Assembly: GCA_037127315.1 (NCBI GenBank)
Contig: JBBBDQ010001617.1
Location: forward strand, 546,001 to 610,000
Source of the DNA: Ascarosepion bandense
Taxonomy: Eukaryota; Mollusca; Cephalopoda; Sepiida; Sepiidae
DNA length: 64,000 nucleotides
Direction of reading: 5' to 3'
This document shows positions 33,271 through 45,429 of this stretch, in pieces. The notes under the pieces were generated by a model. That model worked only from the letters and a program-made list of their open reading frames with translations, was not told the DNA's origin and ran no database searches. Each line of letters begins with the position of its first letter. Position 1 is the first letter of the stretch. A program made the translations under genes and the position numbers.

Positions 33271-34099
33271 ATGAATACTCACTTGTGTTTAATCCACAAT
33301 ATTTGAATCTCTGTTCAAAAAAATGTTACATTGATGCCTTTCTACCTGTGGTTGTCAATACTATTGCATTTGCATAGAAGAAAATATTTTCCTAATTTTT
33401 CCTTCCATTTCAAATATTTGTTTGTCAAGTGTTATCGTTATATGCCGAATTTAATGATTATCTGGTTGGATTCACTGTAAATTTTTTGAATATTTGGTTG
33501 CTCTGTTGTACTTGGTAGGTACCCGATTTAGTTACTAGAAAATCTTCAAGTCTTCACAATTTCGTCACTTCATAATGTATTTGGCGACTACCCACTTGAG
33601 TTCCTTGTATGACCCTTGCTGCGAATGTTGTATAATTATGAATTGTGCCTCCAAGTGGTAAACTACCAAATATAGACATTGTAGAGTAAACGGAATTATT
33701 CTGTACGAGATTGTCACTGAGAGATTAGTCTACTGCAATATACACTATGATACACACTCCTCACTAATCAGAAGCTATGACTCATATAACAGATGGACTC
33801 ATCCATTCTACTGCACCAGAGGGGTAGCAGGATATTCCACTACAACATAAAGTCACTTGATTGAAAGAAAAAAAAATTATGTTTTAAAGTAGAAACTTCA
33901 CATGGAACATATTTGTTTGAAAACAAAATAACTCAATTTAAAGAAGAAAAAATAATTTTCCTTTCAAATTTACTAACATCTGGTGGGCAGCATGAATTGC
34001 TTTTGTGAGGCTGCATGTGGTTCACATCAGTTCCTATGGCATGTGATCAGTAGTCAATTTTTTGCCTCTTTCTTAGATTAGATTTAGATACAATAAACT

Positions 34100-34597
34100 A
34101 TCTAAAGTTATTTATAAATGGAACTTTGTCTGTGAGTGCGTCCATTACCTATAGACTCAGAAATGGCTGAACCAATTTTCTTGAAAATTTACACAGTTGT
34201 ATTATAAGCGTCTGCGAGTGTTCTTAGCTAGGTTTTGTGTCGAGGTACCCCAGATAAATATCAAAAATCGATAATCGAAAAAAGTCAGGTTATAGAAGGA
34301 GTGGTCTGATTTTAATCAAATTTGATACACTTATAGACAAAGACATAAGAAACGATATTCAGAAGTTTCAAGGTTGCAGTTTTTACAATAGTGCAGAAAA
34401 TTTGATATTGATACCAGGAAATCAAAATTTGACTTGCATTCATTCATTTTTCTTTCATTCTACTGTTTCGCTTTAACTATAAACAATTATTGCTTTTTAG
34501 TCTTTCGTGCCAATGTCCAAAGAGTCTGAGCTCCAGGATTATGGATTCATTACACCATGTTTCATTACACCCGAGCAACGCTGGGTTATACTGCTAA
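34100..34597 (+). mobile_element. Helitron-like non-autonomous element
   Basis: Same ends as 23761-24245: tctaaagttatttataaatgg at the left and cccgagcaacgctgggttatactgctaat at the right. Inner blocks are highly similar between the copies. Confidence 0.55.
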
Positions 34598-35180
34598 TAT
34601 GTTATATTTCTTCTATTTAACATATGCAACTTGGTACAGTCCTATTTACTAATCTACTACAGAACGTAAATGCTTGTCAAAAATGAATAAAAAATGTCAA
34701 AAGTAACGATAAAAGTGTCACTACTTAAACCTTTGTCAATAAATCTGGTACTTCATCTGGTAATTAAACAAGTCGCCAATTATATTACAACTAGCAGTTT
34801 AACCGGTTTCACTCGGGTAGTTTAAGGAATAATAAGAATAAAAAACATATGATGAATTTACATAGCAAATACTTACACAACGTCCACCCTCATCACTTTT
34901 ATAGATAACGATAACAATGTAGAATGTCTCTATTGAACTAGGGTGGGAGAGGGAGGGGCAACATATATAGATCTAGATAATATAAAGTGGGGTAATCGAT
35001 TCTACATTATAATCAATACATAAACTGATCCCTGACTTTGTGGAGTGATAATATATATTTTCTACCCCTAATTTTGGCTTTCTGAAAAATTTCAAGGTGT
35101 CATTAGCATTCTAAAATTTTGATCTACATCTGAGCACAACTCCTGTCAAGCTAGACTGCAAAATGCAGACGCTAAGTCGA

Positions 35181-35181
<1 letters not shown>

Positions 35182-35233
<52 letters not shown>
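35182..35233. repeat. TCTA microsatellite
   Basis: Thirteen TCTA units. It is bracketed by a 35-bp direct repeat, cgtccaccctcatcacttt.atagata (34888 and 35245). Confidence 0.9.
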
Positions 35234-35234
<1 letters not shown>

Positions 35235-35509
35235 TACTTACACACGTCCACCCTCATCACTTTCATAGATATAGATGAACAAAAAATGTGGGTATTGCAA
35301 GCTTGTTAAATGTACATGTAACTCGTGAATTTTTCTTAACATGGGGATGAGTTGCTTGTTGAAAAAACAGAAATAAATTTTGTGGGTTTCACTCAAAGAT
35401 GGCGATTTCAGTTTCGGTTTGTTGATACGTAAAATTGATTTAATTTTTGTTTATTTTCTGTTTACATCATTTTTGCTTCGTTTAATTATTATTGATTTTC
35501 TCTTTGAAG

Positions 35510-35650
35510 AAAATGGCAACAACAGACAGTCTGAGACCAGCAATTTTGCAGGATTGTCTTTTGTCCAATGATTCAGACACGCCAATGACGCCTACCAGTC
35601 TGCTTGATTCATCAACTGGAAAATTGGAACATTTAAACTTGAAATTTGTG
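35510..35650 (+). CDS. Host gene exon 6 (about 141 nt)
   Basis: Acceptor ttctctttgaag, phase 0. It reads KMATTDSLRPAILQDCLLSN, DSDTPMTPTSLLDSSTGK and LEHLNLKF(V). Two donors fit: gtggtc at 35648 or gtcagt at 35651; both keep phase 0 with exon 7, and the second is closer to consensus. The DTPMTPTS stretch is Ser/Thr-Pro rich, a possible phosphorylation linker. The longer overlapping open frame at 35380-35571 is in another frame and is not the coding one. Confidence 0.68.
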
Positions 35651-35659
35651 GTCAGTTCT

Positions 35660-36937
35660 TGATCCTTATATGAAATAAAAGTGTAAATAAATTATATAAA
35701 GTATCTCAGGTAATTGAATGATAAAGTGAAAAACTCTAAAGTGATACGTTTTGTTCCCAGAATGAACTTATTCAGATTAATAACTATTTTATTGATGGGG
35801 TCAGTCTTTCATATATATTTGGAAAAACTACAGCAAATAATACATGGTTAATTGTATACTTTAAGGTTGCATGTTGGTGTATTGTGAATGTGTGTGTGTT
35901 CATGTATGAATGATTAAAGACAAAGCAACAAAAACTTGAATTTCTACTATAGACCATTTATTCTTTCTCTATAGAAATTGTAGGGAAATAAAAGTTCTCT
36001 TGGTCTCTTGGGTAGGTTTTTCATTGTTTTCTGGTCTAGAAGTAAGTTAGGGTAAATAATAAGAAGTTATAATAATGAAGCTCAAGTCAGCCTTGCACTG
36101 AGTTGGAACAACCAAAGTAAAGGTTTTACTTATCTGATCCAAGAAAATAAACGTTACCCAGCGGTGATGTCTTTATCTGTTTTGCCACATCTTGGAGCAA
36201 GAAGAAGAAAAGAGGAAAGAAATGCTTGTCTTTTTATAGAACTTAAACAGTACCACCTAACGGACATTTGATGAATCCAAGTGGAGGTTGTGCAGGTGAC
36301 CAAACCTTTTCAGTTCCTTTATTATTAGCATCTTGGGAAAATTTCTTTTTTTTTTAAATTCTTTATTATTATTTTATTTATTCATTTTATTTCATTTTCC
36401 CACACATTAGTTATTCAAGGTAATAACTGTGATCAAAATTTTGATTTAAAGAATGCAGCTTCAATTAATAGAGTAATTTATTAATGCAAAAATGTATTGA
36501 AAGTGCACTAATTTCAGAATCCTCTATGGTAAATTTATGCCCAGGATCATAAAACATGACATTACCTCACAAAACTTTTGCTGTTACAGTGTGGGATATT
36601 AAAGTCAGTAGCAATAAAAATCCAAATGAATGTGATAAAAAAATTGAATGACACTAGCAGCTGTCCTGCCTTACAAGAAGTGAAATGAATAAAAAAAAAT
36701 GTTATCTCAAGCCCACAGCAGTAAGAACAAAAGAGCCCACACGGTACCTTGAAGTTTGTAGAACATACCACCACCTTCGCCGTTTTTCCCTTTGAAAAAT
36801 ATTACAATTAAGATGCTCTCACTTCTTGCCTTAGTTCTTTGCTTTATTTGTTTTATTCATATGTTACAATTCCTTTGTGTGGGACAAATTAGTGACCATT
36901 CTTAGATAACAATAGTATATAAAACAATATATATTTT
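35660..36937. other. Intronic sequence without recognised features
   Basis: AT-rich, no splice-flanked open frame in phase, no repeat match within the window. Confidence 0.4.
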
Positions 36938-37303
36938 ATCATACGAATGCAAGTGTCCCTCAAGGCTCTATTCTAGGTTCTATGCTGACAACACTATGGT
37001 TTACTCTCGCAGTGTACTCTCGCAGTGATCAAAAATCTGTTGAGGCTGACAAACCAACCAGGGCCGTAGCTGACACTAAAAAACACCGGGCACAGAGAAA
37101 ATTGCCCGGATTTATTAGTTGACAATGTGATGACGTCATCAGTGTCATCTGTTTCCAGAAACTATGAGTTTTGTGGATTTTTTTGGCTATTCCAATGGAA
37201 ATTAGGCACAGAACGTGAATGAAGGCAGGAAATCAAGTTCGGACTTTCTGAGTACAACCAATCTTTTCTCCCAAAATTAATAAATAAACAGATTTCGGAT
37301 GTT

Positions 37304-37340
<37 letters not shown>

Positions 37341-38405
37341 ATGAATTGTTTAGTTTGATTTCTGACGAAGACATTTTTCCTTGCCCAGATTTTCACTATG
37401 ATTGCACGGATTGGCCCGGACCCGTGCCCGGTTTGCCCGGTAGTTAGATACAGCCATGAAAGCAACCCTCACTGCCAAGCTTGAAAAAGACCTCCAATAC
37501 GTGGCAGACTTGAGTAAGAAATGGCTTGTGAATTTTAATGCTTCCAATACGAAGCTGCTATCTATTAACCATCACAGACAATTGCTCCTACCCCTCGTTA
37601 GCATGGATCCGGCTAGTCTCCCTGAAAGCAAAACACTACGCTTCCTTGAGTAAACTCTCACTACAGACCTCAAGTGAAATGACTACATAGAATCTATAGC
37701 TAAATCTGTTGCTAAGAAAGTCAGTTCTCTGTGAACTGTGCCAGGAAGTTTTTCCTATCTGAAACAATCCTGTACATATATAAATCTATCATCCACCCAT
37801 GCATTGAATATTGCCGTTATATCTGGCTGGGTGCTCCTGCTATCCACCTAGGTGTCCTTGACAAAATCCAATGGAGAATCTGTAATGTGATCGATCCTGA
37901 TTTAACAGCACTTTCACATCACTTTCTCATCCGCACAATGTGGCTTCTCTGTGTCTCTTCTACAAATACTTTTACCGCTTCTGCTTCTATGAACTTAGCT
38001 CACTGGTGCCCCCATATATGAATTTAATCGAGTCACAAGATTAGCAACTAGATCCCACCCTTTTGCTGTGAAATCAATAAAATGTAAACGCAAATTCTAC
38101 TCCAGCAGCTTCCTTTTCTTGCACTTCCCGCCTGTGGAATTCTCTTCCATTTACTTGCTTTCCCAACAGCTACAATCTCCAGGAATTTAAATGTAAAGTC
38201 AATAGTCATCTCCTATCTCACTAATCTGCATCCTCTCTCTCATGCTCCTTTCTCCGTTCACTCCACTCTCATCATCATTCTCTTACCCACTTTCTGACAC
38301 CCCCTATAACCTGTTACTCTTTCTCAAAACTTTCCTCCTATGTAACCCACTGCAAAACAGTGGCAGTAAAATGCCTTGCTTGGAGTGATATGATTATAAA
38401 AAAAA
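36938..38405 (+). pseudogene. LINE-A RT and C-terminal fragment, split by an insertion
   Basis: 36938-37060 covers the RT palm region (caagtgtccctcaaggctct, YAD.NTMVYSR). 37456-38225 covers the thumb and C-terminus (LEKDLQYVADLSKKWLVNF, CIEYCRYIW), and the LINE tail ends at about 38400. Multiple frame breaks. A non-LINE segment (37060-37455) is inserted. Confidence 0.75.
37060..37455. mobile_element. Possible non-autonomous DNA transposon inside LINE-A
   Basis: About 395 bp absent from other LINE-A copies, starting cagggccgtagctgacacta and ending with CCCGGTAGTTAGATACAGCC; the ends are imperfect inverted repeats containing ACCGGGCA/TGCCCGGT. It has an internal TTTC microsatellite (37300-37338). 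The CAGGGCCGTAGCT terminus is reminiscent of hAT elements; no 8-bp TSD is clear. Confidence 0.45.
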
Positions 38406-38622
38406 ATAAAATAAAATCTTTTGCATGTTTTGTCATTTCTTATTTTTAATGATTCTGTTCTGTCAATGTATTAAGGTTTTACTATATCACTGATCTACTA
38501 ATGCCTAGAATGGGGAAACGGAAACTGGAAATATTCTTTCTCGCCTTAATAACTACTTTATTAGCAATTGAGAAAATGTTTACTTATCTTAAACTTTTTT
38601 TTTAATTTCCTGTTTTTTAAAG

Positions 38623-38865
38623 GCCAGACTGGAGAGTCAGTTGTCCAGTCTTCTCAGGGAGCTTGTCCAGTTGCAACACACTTTGGACAGCTACAAAACA
38701 CTGACCACTGCTACATCCATGTCTTCTCAGTCAATGTCAAAAGATTTTCTAGTGACCAGGATTGGACAACATCAGAATGAGCAAATTGAAAAATGTTGTC
38801 AACTGTTGCAGGCATCATCAGAGCACCTCATGGACTTAGCAATGCTTCATCCATCGGCCCCATGG
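38623..38865 (+). CDS. Host gene exon 7 (243 nt)
   Basis: The longest host exon. Acceptor ctgttttttaaag, donor gtaaat, phase 0 at both ends, 81 codons. It starts ARLESQLSSLLRELVQLQHT with clear heptad spacing of L residues (coiled coil). It continues MSSQSMSKDFLVTRIGQHQN and QIEKCCQLLQASSEHLMDLA, and ends MLHPSAPW. The frame is uninterrupted and the composition unlike the surrounding repeats. I do not recognise the protein; a centrosomal or cytoskeletal coiled-coil protein is one possibility. Confidence 0.85.
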
Positions 38866-39355
38866 GTAAATATGCCCTCTTTTTCTTGTTGCTTATTTGA
38901 AATCTGGTAAATGACGTCTGGTCCAATAGTTTATTGTTTCTTGTCCGTTGTGATTGTTGATTGTTTCATTTTTTGTTGTGGATCTTTGTCACCAATTTGT
39001 TGTGGAGTTGTTGTGGCGAAACTTTGTTGCAAAGTTGTAGTGACCAGTTTGACTGGAAAGAAAGACATGGAAGACAGGAGGTAAGTTCAAAACAGTGTAT
39101 TAGTATAACAAGAACATAGATACAAAGTAAGTGTTAATAATCAGTAAATAGAAATAAGTAAGTCTGAACGGTACAGTTACGCTGCATATTGCCTGAATCA
39201 TAGTGGGCTTTAACTGCGTATCTAACTGCATACCCTGGAAATCATGCAGGTAATTACATATAACAAGAGAAAGAATCCCTTCCTTGTAGAAGGGCACTAT
39301 AACATTTTTTATGGCTTATCAACCTTTTGCAGGTTATTTATAGCTAGGAATTATT

Positions 39356-39357
<2 letters not shown>

Positions 39358-39394
<37 letters not shown>

Positions 39395-39486
39395 CTAGAC
39401 AAAAATTTCAGAGCACCTCATGTAAGTATTGATAATCAGTAAATTACAGGATATCTGAAATTTTTGTCTAGATTATATATATATAT
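39358..39486. repeat. TA tract with 29-bp perfect inverted repeat
   Basis: Arms 39383-39411 and 39455-39483 (core taatctagacaaaaatttcag) around about 43 bases; the outer parts are TA repeats. The loop contains tcagagcacctcatg, also found in host exon 7 (38817-38831). Confidence 0.8.
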
Positions 39487-39589
39487 TGAAAAATGAAAAA
39501 TGATTCGGCTCAAATCACTGATTTGATAGGGATATATATATTATATACTCTCGGTAGAATTGTTGATCCTAATCAAGTTTTTTATCTGG

Positions 39590-40065
39590 TCTGGTGGTTC
39601 TGCTTTTTCTTTAGAGATTCTTGGTGAAGTGCGAAGGAGAATCTGCAATGTTACTGACTCAGTTTTTTCCTACCTCTGTAACACAGCTTCCTTGTGGCTT
39701 TTCTATAAATGTTTCTATAATTGTTCTGATGAATTTTCTTCTTTGGTATATAGACTTTATGAATTTAAATGTAGTACTAGATTGGCAGCAAGGTCTCATC
39801 ATTTTGCAATTGAAATGTCTAGATGCAGCCATAAGTTCTATGCTAACAGTTCCTTCTCTTGCACTTTTCACTTGTGGTAGACTCTTCCTGCTTTTTTGTT
39901 CTCAAGTCAATATTGTTCTTCAAAACTTTAAATGCAATGTCAATTGTTATCTTCTGTCTTCTTAATTTCTCTTTTTAATAATTTTTCCAGTTTTCGTATT
40001 CTCTAACATTCAGTAACCCATTGCATGGGTGACATTACTGTCTTGCTTGGGGTGAAATGATTAAA
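39590..40065 (+). pseudogene. LINE-A C-terminal fragment with tail
   Basis: Contains RRRICNVTDS, YEFKCSTRLAARSHHFAIEM and the tail tgtcttgcttggggtgaaat near 40050. Frame-shifted. Confidence 0.7.
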
Positions 40066-40116
40066 AATGAAAAAATAAAAACTAGCTTAATAGCTTACAG
40101 CTTTTTATTCATTACT

Positions 40117-40838
40117 AGCAGTATAGCCCGGCGTTGCTCGGGTGTAATAAAAGCTTTAAAACTAATCCATGGTCTTGGAGCTCAGACTCTTTGGACATTG
40201 GCACGAAAGACTAAAAAGCAATAGTTGTTTCCAGTTAAAGCAAAACTGTAGACTGAAATAAAAATGAATGGATGTAAGTCAAATTTTGATTTCCTGGTAT
40301 CGATATCAAATAAGTTTTTTTCATCGTAAACTGAATTTTGGAGGTTAAATAAGTCCTCTGAGTAAATGGTATCATGGCTGAGACTAAGAAGTACAATTAT
40401 ACCTACTTAGAGCCAAACCCGAAGCAAAAACTAAAATAAAAGGGCTGAAAAAATCCAGACATACAGGCAGATAAACAGACGCACACACAAACATCTTGTC
40501 TTTTATATGTATATATTATCAATTTTCTGCACTATTGCAATAACTGCAACCTTGAAACTTCTGAACATCATTTCTTATGTCTTTGTCTATGAGTGTATCA
40601 AATATGATTAAAATTGGACCACACCTTCTATAACCCAATTTTTTTCGATTTATCGATTTTCAATATTTATCGGGAATACCTCAACACAAAACCTAGCTAA
40701 GAACACTCGCAGATGCTTATAGTACAACTGTGTAAATTTTCAAGAAAATCAGTTCAGCCATTTTGGAGTCTATAGGTAACAGACACACATACACACATAC
40801 ACACACACAAAGTTCCATTTATAAATAAGTTTAGATAT
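40117..40838 (-). mobile_element. Helitron-like non-autonomous element
   Basis: Minus-strand copy of the family at 23761 and 34100: the left end holds tagcagtatagcccggcgtt and gctcgggtgtaat; the right end holds cataaataagtttaga-like sequence near 40820-40838. It is the longest of the three copies. Confidence 0.55.
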
Positions 40839-41594
40839 ATATATGCAGAGCATTATACCAAATAACAGAAACCACATCACTTGGGGACTTTCAAATAAAT
40901 TGTTTGGGAGGAAACTTTCATCAGTACTGGAAAGAGCTATAACAACCACTACACTATTTTTTTGAAAAATTGTTATAAGAGAAAAATTTTATCAATTTCA
41001 GTTGAGAGCACTACTGGGAGGTTGGTCAATGAATGCTAAATGTTTCCTTACAAGGAAACTGCTAATATTGGCATTACCATAGCATAGGAAGAGATTAAAT
41101 AGAGTACTGAGTGAGGATTGAACTCAGTATTTCGTTATAATTGATCTCACGAGATGAGCTTGCTAACCACAATAAAATTTATTTTTTAACTATTTTTTCC
41201 ATCAACAAATACTGTAATACAGTTGATGGCCTAGTTTGATGGAGCAGAATTCATTTTCTCAGATTGGGACATAAACGAAATGGAGGAGGGAGATGGTATA
41301 GAGAGGTTCTAGGTGAAATGGTTGGATTAGGATTAGTTCCAGATGGTGTTAAGATGACAGTTCATGCAGAAATTGATTTTTTTTTTTTGAAAACATATGT
41401 GGAGTCATAATTTAAAACAAAAGCTTTCAGCAAATATTCCTGCATAAAAAAAAATATCCCACTAAATTCAGTGAAGTAAACTCATAAAGATCTGAATTAA
41501 ATGGATTTTAGAAAACTTGTTTGATAAAGTGTCTAATATGTACATATTTACATTTTATGCTCATTTGAGCACTGCAGAGGGATGAGCAATAACT
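40839..41594. other. Intronic sequence with a tRNA-like SINE trace
   Basis: Near 41095-41175 the minus strand shows A-box-like TGGTTAGCAAGC and B-box-like GAGTTCAATCC. The remainder is unassigned. Confidence 0.35.
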
Positions 41595-42685
41595 GGTTCA
41601 CTTCACTCCAAATACTATCATACGAATGTGGGTGTCACTCAAGGCTCTATTCTAGTTTTCCTTATCTACATTAACAATCTCCTTGATGTAATAAGATCCC
41701 AAGTAGGCATATACGCTGATGACATTACGGTTTACTCTCACCTCAATCAAAAATCTGCCAGGGCTGAAAAAGCAAACCTTGCTACTGAGCTTGAAAAGGA
41801 CCTCCAATCCGTGGTGGACTGGGGTAAGAAATGGCTTGGGAATTTTAATGCTTCCGAAACAAAACTGCTATCTATTAACCGTCACGGACAATCACTCCTA
41901 CCCCGCCATTAGCAGGGATCAGGCTAGTAACCCTGAAAGCAAAACACTGCACCTCCTCGGGTTAACTCTCACAACAGACCTCAAGTGGAATGACTATATA
42001 GAATCCAGAGCTAAATCCGCTCCTAAGAAGGTCCAGGAAGTTTTTTTCTATCTGAAACAATCTTGCACATACACAAATCTACCATCCGCCCTTGCATTGA
42101 ATACTGCTGCCATATCTGGTCGGGTGCTCCTGCTATCCACCTAGGGTTCCTTGACAAAATTCAACAGAGAATCTGCAATGTGATCGATTCTGACTTGGCA
42201 GCTCAGATACGGTCACTTTCTCACCGACACAGTGTGGCTTTCCTGCGTCTCTTCTGCAAGTACTTTCACGGCTTCTATTCCGATGAACTTAGCACACTGT
42301 TGCCCCCTATATATGAATGTACTCGAGCCACAAGATTAGCAACTAGGTCCCACCTTTTTACTGTGAAACCAACAAAATGTAAACATAAATTCTACTCCAT
42401 TAGCTTCTTTTCTCTCACTTCCCGCCTATACAATTCCATTTACTTGCTTCCCTGACAGCTACAATCTCCAAGAATCTAAATAGTCCACTTCTATTTCACT
42501 AATTTGCTTCCTCTCTCTCATGCTCTTGTCTCATTTCTTCAGTACTCTCATCCTTCTGTTACCTGCTTTCTGACACCCACTGTATTCTGTCACTTCTTCC
42601 CATAACTTACCTCCTGTAATTCCCTGCACACCAGTGGAAGTCTAATGTCTTGCTTGGGGTGATATGATTATAAAAAAAAACTTAT
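41595..42685 (+). pseudogene. LINE-A RT and C-terminal fragment
   Basis: RT from the GVTQGSIL box at about 41630 through YADDITVYSH, ELEKDLQSVVDWGKKWL, LHLLGLTLTTDLKW, CIEYCCHIWSGAPA and TRLATRSHLFTVKPTKCK, with the tail gtcttgcttggggtgatatg at about 42650. At least three frameshifts. 5' truncated, as is usual for LINEs. Confidence 0.85.
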
Positions 42686-42799
42686 TGTTATTGTTTCTTT
42701 TATTGCTATATTTTTAATTCGTCAATTAATGGTAATATTTTTTTTCTTATTTTTGCTTCAATTGCTATTTCCTTTTGCACATATATAAATTTACAATAT

Positions 42800-43310
42800 G
42801 TCTGTGTATGGAATACTATTGCCATATCTGGTGAGGTGCTCCTGCTGTTCATCTTGAGGTTCTTCAATATAACTGATCCTGACTTGGAAAACCGCCTTCA
42901 CTTTCTCACCAATGTAACGTGGCTTCCCTCTGTCTTGTCTCCAAGTACTTTCATAACAACTGCTCTGACGTGCTTTTTTCCCTGGTACATTGAACACGTG
43001 GATTTACTTGTGCTAAACATCAAGATCCCACCATTTTGATGTCGAAATAGTTAAATTTAACCACCACTTCTAGTCTAACAGTTTCTTTTCCCGTTTGTGA
43101 AATTCCTTTCTATTCACTTGCTTCCCTGATAGCTACAATCTCTCAAAAGTTTAAATGCAATGTCAATTGCCATCTTCTTTCTACTTAATTCCCATCTATT
43201 TCTTATCTTTTTCTTTAACATCACCTGTACCTTTTTTAGTCTCTCACTGTAGCCCCCGACAAACCAATAGCATTTCTGCCTTGCTTAGGGGAGAATGAAT
43301 ATTAAAAAAA
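42800..43310 (+). pseudogene. LINE-A C-terminal fragment with tail
   Basis: Starts in the EYYCHIW region (ggaatactattgccatatct) and ends at gccttgcttaggggagaatg and poly-A near 43310. Confidence 0.7.
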
Positions 43311-43752
43311 AAAAAAAAAATGAAGATATGTGAATATATACTCTTCTAAAATATTAATTTTTTAAAGTCATAATAACATTTTGTAGCACACCATAGATTA
43401 TTTAAATAATAAAAACAAATAAGTCACAAAAATGAAGTATTGCAAATATAAATATTTGTGGATGGTTATACCAAGAAATATTAAAAATTTATTAAAATGA
43501 TGTAGGCAGTTTTAGCATTTATTTGTTTATTTTTTCTGATAATTTTTATTAATAGAAATTTGTAGTATTCTTTTTCAGTCATCAAAGTACTTTTCAGAGT
43601 TCTCTAGCCTTATTCCAACTTTCAAGCAAATTTCTATATTTCATGATTAAAACAATCCCGCCCCCAATTATTTTTGTTTTATATCCTTTGAGAAATATTT
43701 AAAAACTGTGGTAGCCCAAAGCATGTAAAAATTCAAATATTTTTATACTTTT

Positions 43753-44553
43753 TGTTATGACTAAACAAGAGTGGTCTCCTCTTGTTTTGTCACTCTCCTC
43801 GTTGAGAGAGCTACTTCTGTTTACTGAGACTATAAAAGAACACTAAACACAAACCTTGTATTCTCAGTTGTATGAAGCTTTCTTAAAGCCTATACATGTG
43901 TACTTTTGTCATTACAATTTATTCAACTCAGAAATCTCTCCATTATGGAACAATGCGTCCAAAGTGGTTTGAGGTAAATCCCAATACTACAGACTCTGAA
44001 AAGCGCTGGATGCATCAGTGAATGACATTCAAAAACTTCTTACAAGCAGTACTTGCATTGCATTTCCTACATTTCTTTAAATTCTTTGCCTATTATTCTA
44101 ATAATGTTTTTCATATTTCTATCAAATATTATTTTTCCCCATTTTGATATTTCTTCCATATTTCTTCGTTTTTATTTCTGCAAGTTCCCTAATCATATTT
44201 TTAAAATTTTCTCCATTTATATCATATTTTTATTGTTTTTCTCCCTTCTTAACCGGTTTTGTTGTTTCTGAGTTTATCTTTTATCTGTTTCTACATATAT
44301 TGTTCATTACATTTCATTTTCATCAAAATTCACTATATAAACTTTCGTTTTTTTTATTTCCTGTAATTTTAATTTCTAATTCATTATGCATGTTATGAAA
44401 AATCAAGAGTTACCTTCCCTTGTTTCGTCACTATCCTCTTTGAGATAGCTATTTCTGTTTACTGAGACTATAAAAGAACACTATACGCAAACCTTGGTTC
44501 TCAGTTGAATAAAGCTTTCTTAATGCCTACACCTGTGTACCTTTATCATTACA
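43753..44553 (+). mobile_element. Mini LTR retrotransposon (TRIM-like) with 5-bp TSD
   Basis: Direct repeats 43753-43916 and 44391-44553 (about 164 bp each) both start TGTTATGA and end CATTACA. Each holds actataaaagaacacta (TATA box) and an aagctttcttaa block; one has aataaagc. A perfect 5-bp duplication ctttt flanks the element (43748-43752 and 44554-44558). The 474-bp interior keeps only a Gag-like remnant in + frame (MRPKWFEVNPNTTDSEKRW). All enzymes are missing, so it would depend on a full-length relative. Confidence 0.8.
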
Positions 44554-44689
44554 CTTTTTCTATGTATTGTTAATTTTTCTATATTATTATTAATCAAAAT
44601 ACATTCATATTCTAAAGTTTTAATATCATCTGTAGTATCAAGTAGATAACCACTTCAACACTATACGATGCCCTCAATAAATACTTATT

Positions 44690-45420
44690 AGTGACAAAAA
44701 AGGACTAAATAAACTGCAAGAAAACCAAATACATGGTCATCAGCAAAAAGGGCAGCCCAAAATGCCAAATACAGGTGGGGGATATCAAAATCAAGCAGGT
44801 ACAAAAATTTTAATACCTGGGAAGTGTGCTAACAGAAGATGGAAAGTGTGACACAGAGATCTGAAGGAGAATTGGCAGTGCAAAGGATGCGTTCCAGAAG
44901 CTAAGTATTAAGAGACAGGAAACTTTAACTAGAAACAAAGAAGAGAGTACTGGATCGCTATGTGATGTCAGTTCTTCAATATGGCAGTGAATGTTTGACA
45001 ATATTATCAAAGATGAAGGAAAAACTTGAACTGAAATGGGGTTCTACAGAAGCATACTGGATATAAAATGGGGGATCAGTTCCATATTACAATCAATATA
45101 TAAACTGACCCCTCACTTTGTGGTCATAGGCGTTTCTATACATTTACATTCCTGAGATCCAAAAGCACAAGAATGCATTCCAGGAGCTGAGAAGAGTATT
45201 AAGAAATAGGACAATTTCGCTAGAAACAAAGAAGAGAGTACTGGATTACTATGTGATGTCAGTTCTTCAATATGGCAGTGAATGCTTGACAATATTATCA
45301 AAGATGAAGGAAAAACTTGAAGCAGCTGAAATGTAGTTCTACAGAAGGGTGCTGCGGATATCATGGACCGAACATGTGAGCAATGACAAGGTGTTGGAAA
45401 GAATGGAAACGAAAAGGAAA
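44690..45420 (+). pseudogene. RTE-like LINE C-terminal fragments
   Basis: 44700-45060 encodes INCKKTKYMVISKKG, IQVGDIKIKQVQKF and VLTEDGKCDTEI, as at 13790-13930. 45165-45420 encodes LETKKRVLDYYVMSVLQYGS, MKEKLEAAEM and FYRRVLRISWTEHVSNDKVL. Between them (about 45067-45116) sits a lone copy of the SINE-A spacer hairpin. Stops and duplications show decay. Confidence 0.75.
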
Positions 45421-45429
45421 TTAATATTG

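Larger units (their letters stand above)
31026..33847 (-). mobile_element. LTR retrotransposon remnant, Ty3/gypsy-type
   Basis: The left LTR (3' LTR on the minus strand) spans about 31031-31540 and the right LTR about 33647-33847. They share caccaagtggtaaactacca-type starts and attccactacaaca ends, but the right one has lost about 300 bp. On the minus strand a polypurine tract (GGGAGATGGGG) sits just before the 3' LTR. Only the integrase region remains inside; gag, protease and RT are missing. A SINE-A is inserted at 32963-33270. taaag follows the right end and lies 5 bp outside the left end, so the TSD is uncertain. Confidence 0.7.
30531..34040. repeat. Old AT-rich repeat split by an LTR element
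   Basis: 30531-31020 begins gtgggcaaacttttcagtgc and contains a loosely repeating about 110-bp unit (tgaaagacaaa.taactc.tttaaa). The same unit resumes at 33860-33980 and the block ends tggtgggcagcatgaattgc. The GTGGGCAAACTTTT terminus resembles hAT-type DNA transposons, which is a suggestion only. The LTR element 31026-33847 interrupts it. Confidence 0.4.

Noticed and set aside
35380..35571. A 63-codon open frame over host exon 6
   Set aside because: It is in a different frame from the phase-consistent exon and begins in hydrophobic AT-rich intron sequence.
38568..38780. Alternative open frame across exon 7
   Set aside because: It starts in the intron and lacks the phase match; the other frame is open over the whole exon with coiled-coil heptads.
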